A stretch of 64,000 nt of DNA from Lentibacillus siamensis (GCF_039522605.1 NZ_BAAADS010000018.1:62001-126000); one strand, 5' to 3'; positions 35,306 through 44,704 are shown, counted from the stretch's first letter. Notes: generated by a model not told the origin, from the letters alone. Translations and numbers: made by a program.

Positions 35306-37696
35306 ATGGTTTTGAAGAAAAGTTTACTCATTTCCACGGCAGCAGTTCTTTCACTGGGACTTGGTACAGTGAATGCTGAAACTTTACAGTCGCATGACCC
35401 AGGCAATCATCTATCATCTGAAGTAACTCCGGCACAAGGGTCACCAACGGACGTGGGTATTGCAAACGATGAAAAACTAATCAAGATGCTGAAAGAAAAC
35501 GGCACGATTGATAAGAATGCCACACATAAGGAAGCACAAAAAGCGCTGAAAAAGTACTTAAAAGGTAAAACAAAAACCAGCAAAGAAATGAAGGTCAATA
35601 CTCCTAAAGATTTGAATCAAAATATGAAGTCATCACCTGACAAGAAAAATAATCCTTTGACAAACGGTAAAGGAAATAAATTGGGACTTGCCAAGAAAAA
35701 CAATGTTACTTCCGTTGTAAGAGAAGAATATAACGGGGACGTCCGCAAAGACAAAGTATTGGTTCTTGCGATTGAATATCCTGATTATCAGCACAGTTCG
35801 ATTACACAGGAAGAAACCGATATGTGGTATGAAAATTACCCGCTCAGCCATTTTCAGAATATGATCTTTGGTGAAAGCGGTTACGAAGGCCCGAACGGTG
35901 AAAACCTGATTTCCATGAAACAGTACTATGAGAAACAATCAGGCGGAAGCTACACAGTTGGCGGACATGTTGCGGGCTGGTATACGGCTGACCACCCGGC
36001 TGCATACTACGGTAATAATGTCCCTGCTCCGGATGGCAGCGATGCACGTCCACGTGAACTTGTATTTGAAGCACTGAAAAAAGCTGCACAAGATCCGTCG
36101 ATTGATTTAAGCGAATATGACGTTTGGGATCGCAATGACTATGATGGTGATGGTGTGAAAGATGAATCGGACGGAATTATTGACCACTTGATGATAATCC
36201 ATGCAGGTGTCGGTGAGGAAGCCGGTGGCGGCGCACTTGGAGGGGACGCTATCTGGTCACACCGCTGGAATCTTGGGGCATTGACGGCTATTCCCGGTGC
36301 AGAATCAGACAGTGACCGTTTCAACGGGAAATTAGGTGCCTACGATTACACCATTGAACCGGAAGATGGAGCAGCAGGTGTCTTTGCCCATGAATACGGA
36401 CATGATCTTGGGTTGCCTGATGAGTACGACACCCAATACAGCGGTGCCGGTGAGGCAATTGGATATTGGTCATTGATGTCAGGCGGCAGCTGGGCCGGTA
36501 AAGTACCCGGAACAGAACCACCTGGAATGAGCCCATATGCGAAAGAAATGCTGCAAACATTGCATGGCGGCAACTGGTTAAGCGGAACAACCATCCATGC
36601 AGATGACGTAACAGATGATGGCGTATCTGTACTTCTGGATGAAGGTGTAACAAAAGGTACAAATAATGATGCTGTCCGTGTTGACTTGCCGGACAAGTTG
36701 AACGTACTAAACAAGCCTGCTGAAGGGCAATACGAATACTACGGCGGCAAAGGTGATGAAGCAGATCACAAGATGGTCACAACAATCGACTTAACAAATG
36801 CAATGAATGCAACACTTGATTTTGATGCATGGTATAACATTGAATCAAATTGGGACTTTGCGATGGTACAAGTTTCCACTGATGGTGGAGAAACATGGAA
36901 TTCGTTATCAAGCGAACGAACTACCTCAGAAGTAAGTCCGGATGGATACCCGGCAATTAAGGAAAACCTGCCTGGTTATACCGGCTCAAGTGACGGCTGG
37001 GTGCACGAATCCATCGATATCAGCGAATATGCCGGTCAGGAAATAAAGCTTCAATTCCGTTCTATGACAGACTGGGCTACAAATCTTGATGGTTTCTTTG
37101 CTGATAACGTATCCGTAACCGCTGACGGAAATGAGGTTTTCTCTGACGGCGCAGAAGGTGAACCGAAATTCGAATTGAATGGTTTTGAAAAACATGATGG
37201 TAAGTACTATACAGAACACTATTATCTGCTTGAGTGGAGAACTCATAATGGTGTGGACGAGGGACTGGCACACATTGCCCGCGGCGACAGCCTGATGAGT
37301 TATGATCCGGGTCTTGTTGTCTGGTATGTGGACAAATCCTATGACAACAACTGGACAGGCATCCACCCAGGTGAGGGATTCCTTGGTGTAGTTGACGCTG
37401 ATCAGCATACATTGTATTGGAGCGATAAAAGTGCAGCGGCATCCGATTACCAGATACATGATGCTGCATTCACCCTGGACAAAACAGATAAAATGTTCCT
37501 CGATTACAGAGACCTGCTTGGTGTAACGTTGAAAGATAACTTTACCAAACGTACACCGGTGTTCAGTGACGATGCTGACTGGAGCAACTCCGGACAGATT
37601 GACGCGGGACGCAATGTTCCGGAATACGGACTGAACTTCCGTGTGATTGGACAAAGCCAGGACAACACGGTAAGTAACGTATTAATTTATAAGTAA
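35306..37696 (+). CDS. Immune inhibitor A, secreted M6 zinc metalloprotease
   Basis: This protein of about 796 aa has a signal peptide (LKKSLLISTAAVLSLGLGTVNA, cleavage near residue 25), a Lys-rich propeptide to about residue 125, and the M6 catalytic domain with HEYGHDLGLPDEYD (His362, Glu363, His366). A calcium-type loop DRNDYDGDGVKDESDG lies at about 275. C-terminal beta-rich domains follow (residues 490-796), as in InhA/Vpr-type proteases. Secreted InhA enzymes degrade host antimicrobial peptides and exoproteins. The start is the ATG at 35306 behind GGGGGAG; the TTG just before it is too close. It is divergent from des. Confidence 0.93.
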   Translation: MVLKKSLLISTAAVLSLGLGTVNAETLQSHDPGNHLSSEVTPAQGSPTDVGIANDEKLIKMLKENGTIDKNATHKEAQKALKKYLKGKTKTSKEMKVNTPKDLNQNMKSSPDKKNNPLTNGKGNKLGLAKKNNVTSVVREEYNGDVRKDKVLVLAIEYPDYQHSSITQEETDMWYENYPLSHFQNMIFGESGYEGPNGENLISMKQYYEKQSGGSYTVGGHVAGWYTADHPAAYYGNNVPAPDGSDARPRELVFEALKKAAQDPSIDLSEYDVWDRNDYDGDGVKDESDGIIDHLMIIHAGVGEEAGGGALGGDAIWSHRWNLGALTAIPGAESDSDRFNGKLGAYDYTIEPEDGAAGVFAHEYGHDLGLPDEYDTQYSGAGEAIGYWSLMSGGSWAGKVPGTEPPGMSPYAKEMLQTLHGGNWLSGTTIHADDVTDDGVSVLLDEGVTKGTNNDAVRVDLPDKLNVLNKPAEGQYEYYGGKGDEADHKMVTTIDLTNAMNATLDFDAWYNIESNWDFAMVQVSTDGGETWNSLSSERTTSEVSPDGYPAIKENLPGYTGSSDGWVHESIDISEYAGQEIKLQFRSMTDWATNLDGFFADNVSVTADGNEVFSDGAEGEPKFELNGFEKHDGKYYTEHYYLLEWRTHNGVDEGLAHIARGDSLMSYDPGLVVWYVDKSYDNNWTGIHPGEGFLGVVDADQHTLYWSDKSAAASDYQIHDAAFTLDKTDKMFLDYRDLLGVTLKDNFTKRTPVFSDDADWSNSGQIDAGRNVPEYGLNFRVIGQSQDNTVSNVLIYK

Positions 37697-37703
37697 CACA
37701 CTT

Positions 37704-37740
37704 TGATCTGCCTTCAGCAAATGCTGGGGCAGATTTTTTT
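37704..37740 (+). terminator. Terminator of the immune inhibitor A gene
   Basis: ATCTGCCTTCAGC-AAAT-GCTGGGGCAGAT followed by TTTTTT; the two central positions pair as G-U. Starts eight bases after the stop. Confidence 0.88.
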
Positions 37741-37873
37741 AGGTCAATTCCCCTTCTTTCCCTTGCATTGCATTGTTTTTGACAGTTCGTGATATGGTAC
37801 TGTATGTTTATTATACATAATTCCTATTAATAATATCGGAATACGAACTAAACAGAATGGAGGCGGCACTAAA

Positions 37874-39115
37874 TTGAAGGCAATCTGGCGTGGATATATC
37901 GAATCATCACTTATCGTAAAAATAACAATAGCTTTAATCCTTGGGGTGGCAGTCGGACTGATCTTCGGCAAGGATGCGGCTGTGCTGGCACCTTTTGGAG
38001 ACTTGCTGATCCGGCTTCTGAAGTTTCTGATTGTCCCGCTTGTATTATTCACATTAATCGTCGGTATTAACCAGACTAATTTAAGCAGCCTCGGACGAAT
38101 GGGCGGAAAAGTTTTTATCTATTATGTTCTGACATCTGCTTTGGCAATCATCACTGGAATTACTGTGGCAAGCATGTTTGATCCGGGAACCGGGATGACA
38201 CTAAATACAGATGAGGAATTTAAAACGCCCGAGAATCCCGGGGTAACAAGTGTGCTTCTGAACATTGTTCCGGAAAACATTATAACCGCATTCAGTGAGC
38301 TTAATTTGCTCGGCATTATTTTCACTGCCATTGTATTCGGAATGGCCATATCGGCATTACGCTCGTCAACCGAGCACGCACAGCTTGGCGAAAGTGTCTT
38401 TAATGTCGTTAACGGCTTAAACGAAGCTACGATGAACATCATGAAAATAATCATTCATTATATTCCAATTGGCGTGTTTGCCATCATTGCTGAAGTTGTC
38501 GGGAATCAAGGTGCAGATACACTGATTGAACTCGGCAGCATGGTATTGGTCTTATATGCAGCACTTATCGTACAAATAGGATTTTATATTGTGTTTTTAC
38601 TGGTTACCAAAATAAATCTGAAAAACTTTTTCCGTGAAGCTCGCACACCAATGATTACAGCATTCGTAACACAAAGCAGCTCAGGCACACTGCCCATTAC
38701 GCTCCAGGCTGCCAAAAATATGAAGCTGTCGAACAGTCTTTATGGATTCAGCCTGCCACTAGGTGCAACCATCAATATGGATGGTGCGGCTATCCGTATC
38801 GCTGTTTCTGCGGTATTTGCAGCCAATATTATCGGAGATCCGCTCAGCTTTACTGACATGCTGCAAGTAGTTATTATTGGAACCCTGGCATCAGTAGGTA
38901 CGGCAGGAGTACCGGGAGCAGGTATCATCATGATTGCGACGGTATTTGCCCAGTTGGGTCTGCCAATGGAAGCAGTTGGATTATTAACTGCAATCGATGT
39001 GCTGGTCGGCATGGGCTGTACTGGGTTAAATGTAACCGGAGACCTTGTCGGAACAACGATTATCAACAAATCGGAGAAAAAACATCAGATGGCCGACAGC
39101 CAGGAAAATGCGTGA
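37874..39115 (+). CDS. Dicarboxylate/amino acid:cation symporter (DAACS family)
   Basis: This 413-aa membrane carrier of the GltP/GltT/DctA family has eight helices plus two re-entrant loops. It carries the serine-rich loop TQSSSGTLPIT, the sodium/substrate motif GATINMDGAAI, and a C-terminal GLNVTGDLVGTTI. It takes up glutamate, aspartate or C4-dicarboxylates with sodium or protons; the exact substrate is not readable. The start is a TTG at 37874 with GGAGG ten bases upstream. It is a single gene. Confidence 0.92.
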   Translation: MKAIWRGYIESSLIVKITIALILGVAVGLIFGKDAAVLAPFGDLLIRLLKFLIVPLVLFTLIVGINQTNLSSLGRMGGKVFIYYVLTSALAIITGITVASMFDPGTGMTLNTDEEFKTPENPGVTSVLLNIVPENIITAFSELNLLGIIFTAIVFGMAISALRSSTEHAQLGESVFNVVNGLNEATMNIMKIIIHYIPIGVFAIIAEVVGNQGADTLIELGSMVLVLYAALIVQIGFYIVFLLVTKINLKNFFREARTPMITAFVTQSSSGTLPITLQAAKNMKLSNSLYGFSLPLGATINMDGAAIRIAVSAVFAANIIGDPLSFTDMLQVVIIGTLASVGTAGVPGAGIIMIATVFAQLGLPMEAVGLLTAIDVLVGMGCTGLNVTGDLVGTTIINKSEKKHQMADSQENA

Positions 39116-39152
39116 TAATTGTTCCTGGTTTTCACTTTAATGGAATGAACAC

Positions 39153-39182
39153 AATGGCGATACGAATAGTGTATCGCCATTG
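39153..39182. terminator. Hairpin between convergent genes
   Basis: AATGGCGATAC-GAATAGT-GTATCGCCATT is a perfect 11-bp stem located between the DAACS gene and the convergent coiled-coil gene. There is no long T run on either side, so efficiency is unclear. Confidence 0.6.
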
Positions 39183-39184
39183 GT

Positions 39185-39943
39185 TTATTCGCCCTTATTA
39201 TTACTTTCAGCTTTTTTCCGCTCTTCCAGATAGAGTGTCAAAGGCTGATCAGAACCGGTCATAAGCTTATATACGTAGGAAGATGTCAGGTTATAGCTGT
39301 TTTCGATCCGTTCCGCAATATAATTGGTTCGCTCGAAAAGAATGGACCGAAAATGACTGACTTGCCTCAATGTTTTCTCCATCAATGCTTCCTGATTTTC
39401 CAATTTATCCATTACATGATGCTGATGATCGTCCTGCTTGGAAAGCTCCGCTGACATTTTTTTATGAAGATTTACCAGTTCGCCCATTTCCTCAACTAAT
39501 TCCTGATTGGAAGATCCGTAATGATTTAATTTATCCACGATCTCCTGATTGGATTGCCGGAGATGCTCAATCCGCTCCGTAACATCCGCTTTAAATACAT
39601 TCTCATTTTCCATCAGCTGTTTCATCTCTGCATGATTCCGGTCCAACACGGTTAACCACTCCATTGTTTCACTTTCGAATTGTTCATGCTGAAAACTGCG
39701 CTCCATTAAAGAAAGCAGTTGATCGTTTATTTCTTTCCACTGGTCAGCCTGCGTATGTTTTTGTTGCTCATACAGCTTTTCAAGGTTATGGAACGAGCTA
39801 AACAGTGTACTGTTCACACGGTTCTGTTCCTTTAACAGTTCATCAAAATAATCCAATTTAAAATAGCTCTGATTAGGCTCCTCAATTGACTGATTATTTC
39901 TGAAGACATCCGGATGTTCCGCCTTATTCATGAATAATCCCAT
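39185..39943 (-). CDS. Coiled-coil protein of unknown function
   Basis: This 252-aa protein is almost entirely charged and helical: heptad patterns run from about residue 45 to 205 (for example ELVEEMGELVNLHKKMSAEL). It has no membrane segment and no Cys. The N terminus MNKAEHPDVFRNNQSIEEP looks disordered. The C-terminal 40 residues (NYIAERIENSYNLTSSYVYKLMTG) may form a small globular part. I recognise no family. Two ATGs (39943 and 39931) are possible; GGGGACGTGAAACCAT lies upstream of the first. Confidence 0.65.
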   Translation of the reverse strand: MGLFMNKAEHPDVFRNNQSIEEPNQSYFKLDYFDELLKEQNRVNSTLFSSFHNLEKLYEQQKHTQADQWKEINDQLLSLMERSFQHEQFESETMEWLTVLDRNHAEMKQLMENENVFKADVTERIEHLRQSNQEIVDKLNHYGSSNQELVEEMGELVNLHKKMSAELSKQDDHQHHVMDKLENQEALMEKTLRQVSHFRSILFERTNYIAERIENSYNLTSSYVYKLMTGSDQPLTLYLEERKKAESNNKGE

Positions 39944-40032
39944 ATGGTTTCACGTCCCCTTAGCAGATTACGGTATTATCCTATGCAACAAATGAAAATA
40001 CGGGACATTGAACCATCAGCATGATTAATGGA

Positions 40033-40063
40033 AAAAGCGTTCCTGCTTATACAGAAACGCTTT
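40033..40063 (-). terminator. Terminator of the DUF4256 gene
   Basis: Minus strand AAAGCGTTTC ... GGAACGCTTT followed by TTCC: nine to ten base pairs with a loop of about 11, some 65 bases after the stop at 40129. Confidence 0.65.
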
Positions 40064-40128
40064 AGTAGTGAAAGCATAAAATTTATACCGTTGCGGGAAG
40101 TCGCTCCTTCAGCGAAACTGGATACAAC

Positions 40129-40710
40129 TTATACTCTTAACGATGCGCGGAACCCTCTTCCACCGTAGTAGGACTCTGCCCCATTGTGATACACGAAAAC
40201 GTGACCGAAACGAAAATCGCAAAAGATAGCACCACCACGATCTCTGATATCAGAAGGTGTTTTCACCCAGCTTGACGTTTTCTTATCGAAATCTCCGAGT
40301 TGCTGCAGCTCGCGGTATTGTTCTTCGGTTAACATCTCAATGCCCATGGCAGTTGCCATATCGATGGCGCTGTTTTTCGGTTTATGTTTTTTTCTTGATT
40401 CCAGCGCTTCACGGTCGTAACAGATACTCCTTCTGCCTTTGGGACTTTCCGCTGAACAATCATAAAAAATATACTCGTCCTTCTCTTCATCATGTCTGAC
40501 AACATCCGGCTCTCCGCTGGTTTCTTCCATTTCATTGAGCGACCATAATTTTTGGTCATTTGCTTCCAGCTTTGCCTGAACATCAGCCCATTCCATACCT
40601 TCATGACGATTCATGTTTTTTTCGAAACGGTCTTTTAATGTTTGCAGTAATTCCTCACGCTGTTCTGATGACAACTTCTCGTTATAGACAATTTTCATTT
40701 CCTTTGTCAT
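40129..40710 (-). CDS. DUF4256 domain protein
   Basis: This protein of about 193 aa matches the DUF4256 pattern: LLQTLKDRFEKNMNRHEGMEW at the start, then EMEETSGEPDVV, FYDCSAESPKGRRSICYDREAL, and a C terminus with FGHVFVYHNGAESYYGGRGFR. Function unknown. The YDCSAESP-GRRS-CYDREAL stretch suggests a catalytic or metal site. The start is the ATG at 40710 behind GGGAGGAAATCGAC; the longer frame from 40749 is not supported. Soluble. Confidence 0.85.
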   Translation of the reverse strand: MTKEMKIVYNEKLSSEQREELLQTLKDRFEKNMNRHEGMEWADVQAKLEANDQKLWSLNEMEETSGEPDVVRHDEEKDEYIFYDCSAESPKGRRSICYDREALESRKKHKPKNSAIDMATAMGIEMLTEEQYRELQQLGDFDKKTSSWVKTPSDIRDRGGAIFCDFRFGHVFVYHNGAESYYGGRGFRASLRV

Positions 40711-40894
40711 GTCGATTTCCTCCCTTATTATGTTTAGGCTTGGATTCATAATCGATCCGATAGTGTCTTTACTATTAATTCTATATTAATTACAGAAATT
40801 ATTCCATTCTTATATGATGTTGGTTACAGCCTAAATTTTCTCCAGACCAGTTTCCTGAGCGAATTATTGTGGTGATTACAGGCATTTTAATAGG

Positions 40895-41004
40895 GAGTTT
40901 GTACGTTTGGATGAGGAATTCGCACGTTTTAGCCGGAGTTCGCTCGTTTGGACGGGGACTTCGCACATTTGAGCGGAACTTCGCACGATTCAGGACTATA
41001 CACG
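40895..41004 (+). repeat. Intergenic repeat array D (20/21-bp spacing)
   Basis: Cores TTGTACG, TTCGCACG, TTCGCTCG, TTCGCACA and TTCGCACG lie at 40900, 40921, 40941, 40962 and 40982, giving spacings of 21, 20, 21 and 20 bases. TTTG and (C)GG(G)GA follow each core. Consensus differs from arrays A, B, C and E but the spacing is the same. It lies upstream of the DUF4256 gene in the 614-base gap before spoVR. Confidence 0.8.
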
Positions 41005-41071
41005 TTTTTCACTTCACTTTAAAAAAACAGCTATTAAAAAATTTAATTCCTAACATACTTGAGACAAAAAT

Positions 41072-41310
41072 GAAGAGGATGGGACAAAAAGTGTTTTATC
41101 AAAAGAAAAGACGAATTAACGTGATAGGCTCAGCCGCTCCGGAAATATACTTCGCTTTCCGCGGGCGGCTGTTGAGCCCTCCTCGTGCTTACGCACTGAG
41201 GGGTCTCATCTAGGCCTTTCCTCCCGCAGGAGTCTACGTATATTTCCTCCGCTAGTCCTTTGAACCGTTCGTCTTTTAATTTTCACTTTCTGATTTGTCC
41301 CAACCTCTTC
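41072..41310. repeat. Inverted-repeat element with terminal repeats (MITE-like)
   Basis: The ends are inverted: GAAGAGGATGGGACAAA on the left, and on the right a sequence whose complement is GAAGAGGTTGGGACAAA. Inside, AAAAGACGAA and TTCGTCTTTT are a second inverted pair, and GGAAATATAC pairs with GTATATTTCC. The centre has GCTTTCCGCGGGCGGCTG and CTCCCGCAGGAGTC, also seen at 43.3 kb. No coding capacity. Probably a non-autonomous mobile or repeat element common in Bacillaceae. Confidence 0.75.
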
Positions 41311-41324
41311 GTTTTTCAGTAACT

Positions 41325-42737
41325 CTAAATATACCTTCTCGTCACCTTGCTCCCATTATACGTATATACAATCTGCTTTTCTTCCACGACCGTTTCCATA
41401 TGAACGTTTCGTCCCCACAACTGATAAATATACGGAAGCACATGCTCCAAATAATGCAAATCAAGTTCCATGCCTTCATAACCATGTTTCAAATATAATT
41501 CGCCGCTCCGGAGATAGTCGCCATCTTCCACATAAATATATGGAAATCCTCCGTTAAGCCGCATCGAGATGAGCTGGTCACGGACATTTTCGTAATCCTT
41601 ATCGGTAATCCGGTAATCTCTTCCCTGCTTTTCAAATAAATACATATCTTCTTCCTGAACCATTTCTTTCGTTAAATAGTTGCGGATAAAGGAAATATCG
41701 GATTCAATTTCCCTTGCCTCAAAAATTTTCTCTCTGCCCGATCCAGGCTCAACGCCAAGTTCCCGCATTCTTTCTGTCGGATTGTTGTATCGCTCCTCAA
41801 TATTTTCATACATTTTGACCCCAAGATAGTATGGATTGATTTGCTGTCTGGATGGCTGCACAACACTTGCATTTAATGCTGAGAATTCCACGACCTCATC
41901 TGTGGTCAGGTCCATTTCTCTCAAAATATGCTGATGCCAGTAGGATGCCCAGCCTTCGTTCAAAATTTTCGTTTCGAGCTGCGGCCAGAAATAAAGCATT
42001 TCCTCACGCATCATTGTCAAAATATCACGCTGCCAGTCCTCAAGGTCCCGGCTATGCTCCTCAATAAATAAAAGCAGATCTTTTTCCGGCTGAACCGGGA
42101 ACTTTTTATTCGCCAGCCGTTTTACTTTCTGCTTGCTCTCCGGCTTCTTATCCAAGTTCCATAAATCGTCATACGGTGTTTTGACCGGTGCTGATTCTGC
42201 TTCCACGTTGTTATTGACTTCATCGTTTCCATATTTCGGTTTGACCAATGAAGGATCGATATGTTCCTGAACGGACAAAACAGCATCCAAAAACTGTTCC
42301 ACTTCATCCTTTCCATATGTCATTTCATAATAGGAAATCCGTTCAGCGGTTGCAGTCATGCTCTCCACCATGTCCCGCCGTGTGTTGGCAAACCGGACAT
42401 TATTTTTGAAAAAATCGCAATGTGCCAGTACATGCGCAATGATCAGTTTGTTTTGGATCAGACTGTTCGTATCCAGCAAAAATGCATAGCACGGATTTGA
42501 ATTGATGACCAGTTCGTAAATCTGACTTAAGCCAAGGTCATAATGCAGCTTCATCTTATGAAACTGCTTTCCGAAGCTCCAGTGACTGAACCGTGTCGGC
42601 ATGCCATATGCCCCAAACGTGTATATAATATCAGCGGGACAAACTTCATAACGCATTGGATAAAAATCAAGTCCAAACCCTGAGGCAATTTCCGTTATCT
42701 CTGCAATTGCCCGGTCAAGTGCTTTTGTATCTGCCAA
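41325..42737 (-). CDS. spoVR: SpoVR family protein
   Basis: This 470-aa cytosolic protein matches SpoVR: FGLDFYPMRYEVCPADIIYTFGAYGMPTRF, HWSFGKQFHKMK, NSNPCYAFLLDTNSL, and HWHQH-like WASYWHQHILREMDL (each read in parts). In Bacillus subtilis SpoVR is needed for normal spore cortex formation. In many bacteria spoVR (ycgB) travels with prkA (yeaG) and yhbH (yeaH), as here. The start is TTG at 42737 with GGGAGGGG. No terminator is obvious; the inverted-repeat element lies directly downstream. Confidence 0.94.
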   Translation of the reverse strand: MADTKALDRAIAEITEIASGFGLDFYPMRYEVCPADIIYTFGAYGMPTRFSHWSFGKQFHKMKLHYDLGLSQIYELVINSNPCYAFLLDTNSLIQNKLIIAHVLAHCDFFKNNVRFANTRRDMVESMTATAERISYYEMTYGKDEVEQFLDAVLSVQEHIDPSLVKPKYGNDEVNNNVEAESAPVKTPYDDLWNLDKKPESKQKVKRLANKKFPVQPEKDLLLFIEEHSRDLEDWQRDILTMMREEMLYFWPQLETKILNEGWASYWHQHILREMDLTTDEVVEFSALNASVVQPSRQQINPYYLGVKMYENIEERYNNPTERMRELGVEPGSGREKIFEAREIESDISFIRNYLTKEMVQEEDMYLFEKQGRDYRITDKDYENVRDQLISMRLNGGFPYIYVEDGDYLRSGELYLKHGYEGMELDLHYLEHVLPYIYQLWGRNVHMETVVEEKQIVYTYNGSKVTRRYI

Positions 42738-42847
42738 TATAACCCCTCCCTATTGTTCGCGGCCATGTTTCCGATGAACATGGTATAGTTTATGTTCTTA
42801 CAGCATGAAACTTGACCACCAATCACAAATTGGTACCAGTCTGTCTT

Positions 42848-42909
42848 CTATAGGGAACTTTTACGGTCTATCAGGGACTTTTCAATTTTTACCAGCATTG
42901 GCCACCAGT
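42848..42909 (+). repeat. Short remnant of a 21-bp repeat array
   Basis: CTATAGGGAACTTTT at 42848, CTATCAGGGACTTTT at 42868 and TTACCAGCATTGG at 42889: about three units spaced 20 and 21 bp, in the same orientation as the other arrays. Lies between the divergent spoVR and 116-aa protein genes. Confidence 0.55.
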
Positions 42910-42945
42910 TCCCCGGCAACACTAACTTCAGGAGGAATGATTTCC

Positions 42946-43296
42946 ATGCAACCGTTTTTATCAATTGAAGAATTTAATGAAATGCTGACTCAATGGAATG
43001 GGCAAACAATTAAAATTTCTAAACTGGAACTGGATGATCTGGACGAAACGATTGTTGCCCTTGATCATATTTCATATGCTGCCAACACAAGACGACTTGA
43101 TGACTATGAACCACTGCATGCCCTGCAATTAAATGGCACCGGCAGTATCCAAACCGATACCACCGATGCCAGCCAAGTCCTGCCGTCATCACTGTATGAA
43201 ATTCCGATTGAAGATGATTCCCTTTATGAATTTGACGGAACACGGTTTTTAATCAGCACATCACGCGGCGTGTATAAGATTGAATTGGTGAAGTAA
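42946..43296 (+). CDS. Hypothetical protein, 116 aa
   Basis: This soluble acidic protein starts MQPFLSIEEFNEMLTQWNGQ; it is rich in Asp, Leu and Thr, with a final YEFDGTRFLISTSRGVYKIELVK that looks like a small beta domain. I recognise no family. The start is the ATG at 42946 behind GGAGG; the longer upstream frame is unsupported. It lies on the opposite strand between spoVR and yhbH, so it splits the prkA-yhbH-spoVR group. Confidence 0.65.
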   Translation: MQPFLSIEEFNEMLTQWNGQTIKISKLELDDLDETIVALDHISYAANTRRLDDYEPLHALQLNGTGSIQTDTTDASQVLPSSLYEIPIEDDSLYEFDGTRFLISTSRGVYKIELVK

Positions 43297-43311
43297 AAAA
43301 GAAATTGGTGT

Positions 43312-43500
43312 TATATAACGCCGCTCCGGAAATACACTTCGCTTTCCGGGGGCGGCTGGAGAGCCTCTCCGTGCTCGTCGTGTTGCAAGTGATCTCAGTG
43401 AAGCAGCACTCCTCGCAGAAAAGATTGCTAACGCACTACGAGTCTCACCTATGCCTTAGCTCCCCCAGGAGTCTTCGTGTATTTCCTCCGCTAATTTCCT
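43312..43500. repeat. Inverted-repeat element, second copy (shorter ends)
   Basis: The segment from CCGCTCCGGAAATACACTTC through GCTTTCCGGGGGCGGCTG to CAGGAGTCTTCGTGTATTTC repeats the core of the element at 41072. GGAAATACAC is inverted to GTGTATTTCC at the other end. The TGGGACAAA terminal repeats are absent and the middle differs (extra segment around 43375-43440). It lies between the 116-aa gene and yhbH. Confidence 0.7.
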
Positions 43501-43531
43501 TATTGTTCGTTATGATATTCCCAGCGCCTGA

Positions 43532-44704
43532 TCACACACCAGCTGCTTCTTTTTTCTGGAAAAAGTGTTTCAGTGCATGATAGACGTCCTCTTTTTCCTT
43601 AAGAATAAAATGCTGGAACTTTGGATTGTCAAAATCCTTGTAGGCGCGCATCAGTGTTGATTGGCGATTATATGAATTCACTTCGGCATATCCGAACATG
43701 TTGGACACATCCATCAATTCGTTCACGAGTGTCATGCATTGCGGATTGTCGGAGGTGATATTTTCGCCGTCGGAAAAATGAAAAGGATAAATATTATAAC
43801 GCACTGGATGGTACTTTTCGTCAATCAGCTCCAATGCCTTTCGATATGCTGATGAACACATCGTTCCACCGCTTTCTCCTTTTGAAAAAAATGATTCTTC
43901 AGGAACCACTTTTGCCTCTGTATGGTGTGCAATATAAGCAATATCCACCATTTCATATTTCGTCCGCAGAAACTTCGTCATCCAGAAAAAGAAACTCCTC
44001 GCCAGATATTTCTCAAACGTGCCCATTGATGCACTGGTATCCATCATTGCGAGAACAACTGCTTTAGACTCCGGCTTAACTACATCATTCCATGTCTTAA
44101 AACGCAAATCATCGTTACGGATCGGCGTAATTCCCGGATCTCCTTCCGTCGCGTTCCGTTTGAGCGCGGTAAGGATCGTGCGTTTTTTATCAATATTGCC
44201 CATCAGCCCTTTTTTTCGGACATCGTTGAACTCCACTTCATCTGTCGTAATTTCGTCCTGTTCTTTTTCACGTAAATCCGGCAGTTCCATTTGCCTGAAC
44301 AATACTTCCTCCAGTTCAGCCAGTGAAACCTCTGCCTCATAATAATCCTGGCCCGGCTGATCTCCTGCCTTTTTTCCTTTCCCGGATCCACTTTTCCCCT
44401 GCTCATCACCATTTGGGTCCCGTGCGATCACATCGCCTACTTCACTGTCTCCATCCCCCTGGCCAACATGCTTTGATTTATTGTAATTATAGCGGATTTT
44501 ATATTCATCCAATGAACGGATAGGGATTTTAATAATATCCCGTCCATTGGACATAATGATATTTTCCTCACTGACCAAATCAGGCAAATTATCGCGAATG
44601 GCGTCTTTTACTTTATCCATATGGCGTTTCTGATCTTGAAACCCCTTGCGATGGAGGGACCAATCTTCCTTAGAGACAACAAAATTTTCCTTCTCTTCCC
44701 GCAT
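43532..44704 (-). CDS. yhbH: Sporulation protein YhbH (YeaH family)
   Basis: This 390-aa protein has a conserved N-terminal part (DWSLHRKGFQDQKRHMDKVK), a Gly/Lys/Asp-rich flexible linker (about 80-120) and a von Willebrand A-like domain with the metal-site motif MDTSASMG (Asp222). Paralogues of YeaH act with the PrkA kinase. In Bacillus subtilis yhbH is a sporulation gene. GGAGGGGAAGAC precedes the ATG. It lies 184 bases after prkA, with a terminator between, so it may also have its own promoter. Confidence 0.94.
   Translation of the reverse strand: MREEKENFVVSKEDWSLHRKGFQDQKRHMDKVKDAIRDNLPDLVSEENIIMSNGRDIIKIPIRSLDEYKIRYNYNKSKHVGQGDGDSEVGDVIARDPNGDEQGKSGSGKGKKAGDQPGQDYYEAEVSLAELEEVLFRQMELPDLREKEQDEITTDEVEFNDVRKKGLMGNIDKKRTILTALKRNATEGDPGITPIRNDDLRFKTWNDVVKPESKAVVLAMMDTSASMGTFEKYLARSFFFWMTKFLRTKYEMVDIAYIAHHTEAKVVPEESFFSKGESGGTMCSSAYRKALELIDEKYHPVRYNIYPFHFSDGENITSDNPQCMTLVNELMDVSNMFGYAEVNSYNRQSTLMRAYKDFDNPKFQHFILKEKEDVYHALKHFFQKKEAAGV

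Noticed and set aside
36986..37654. 222-codon antisense frame inside the immune inhibitor A gene
   Set aside because: Shadow of the protease coding sequence with no start signal; the plus-strand gene is clear.
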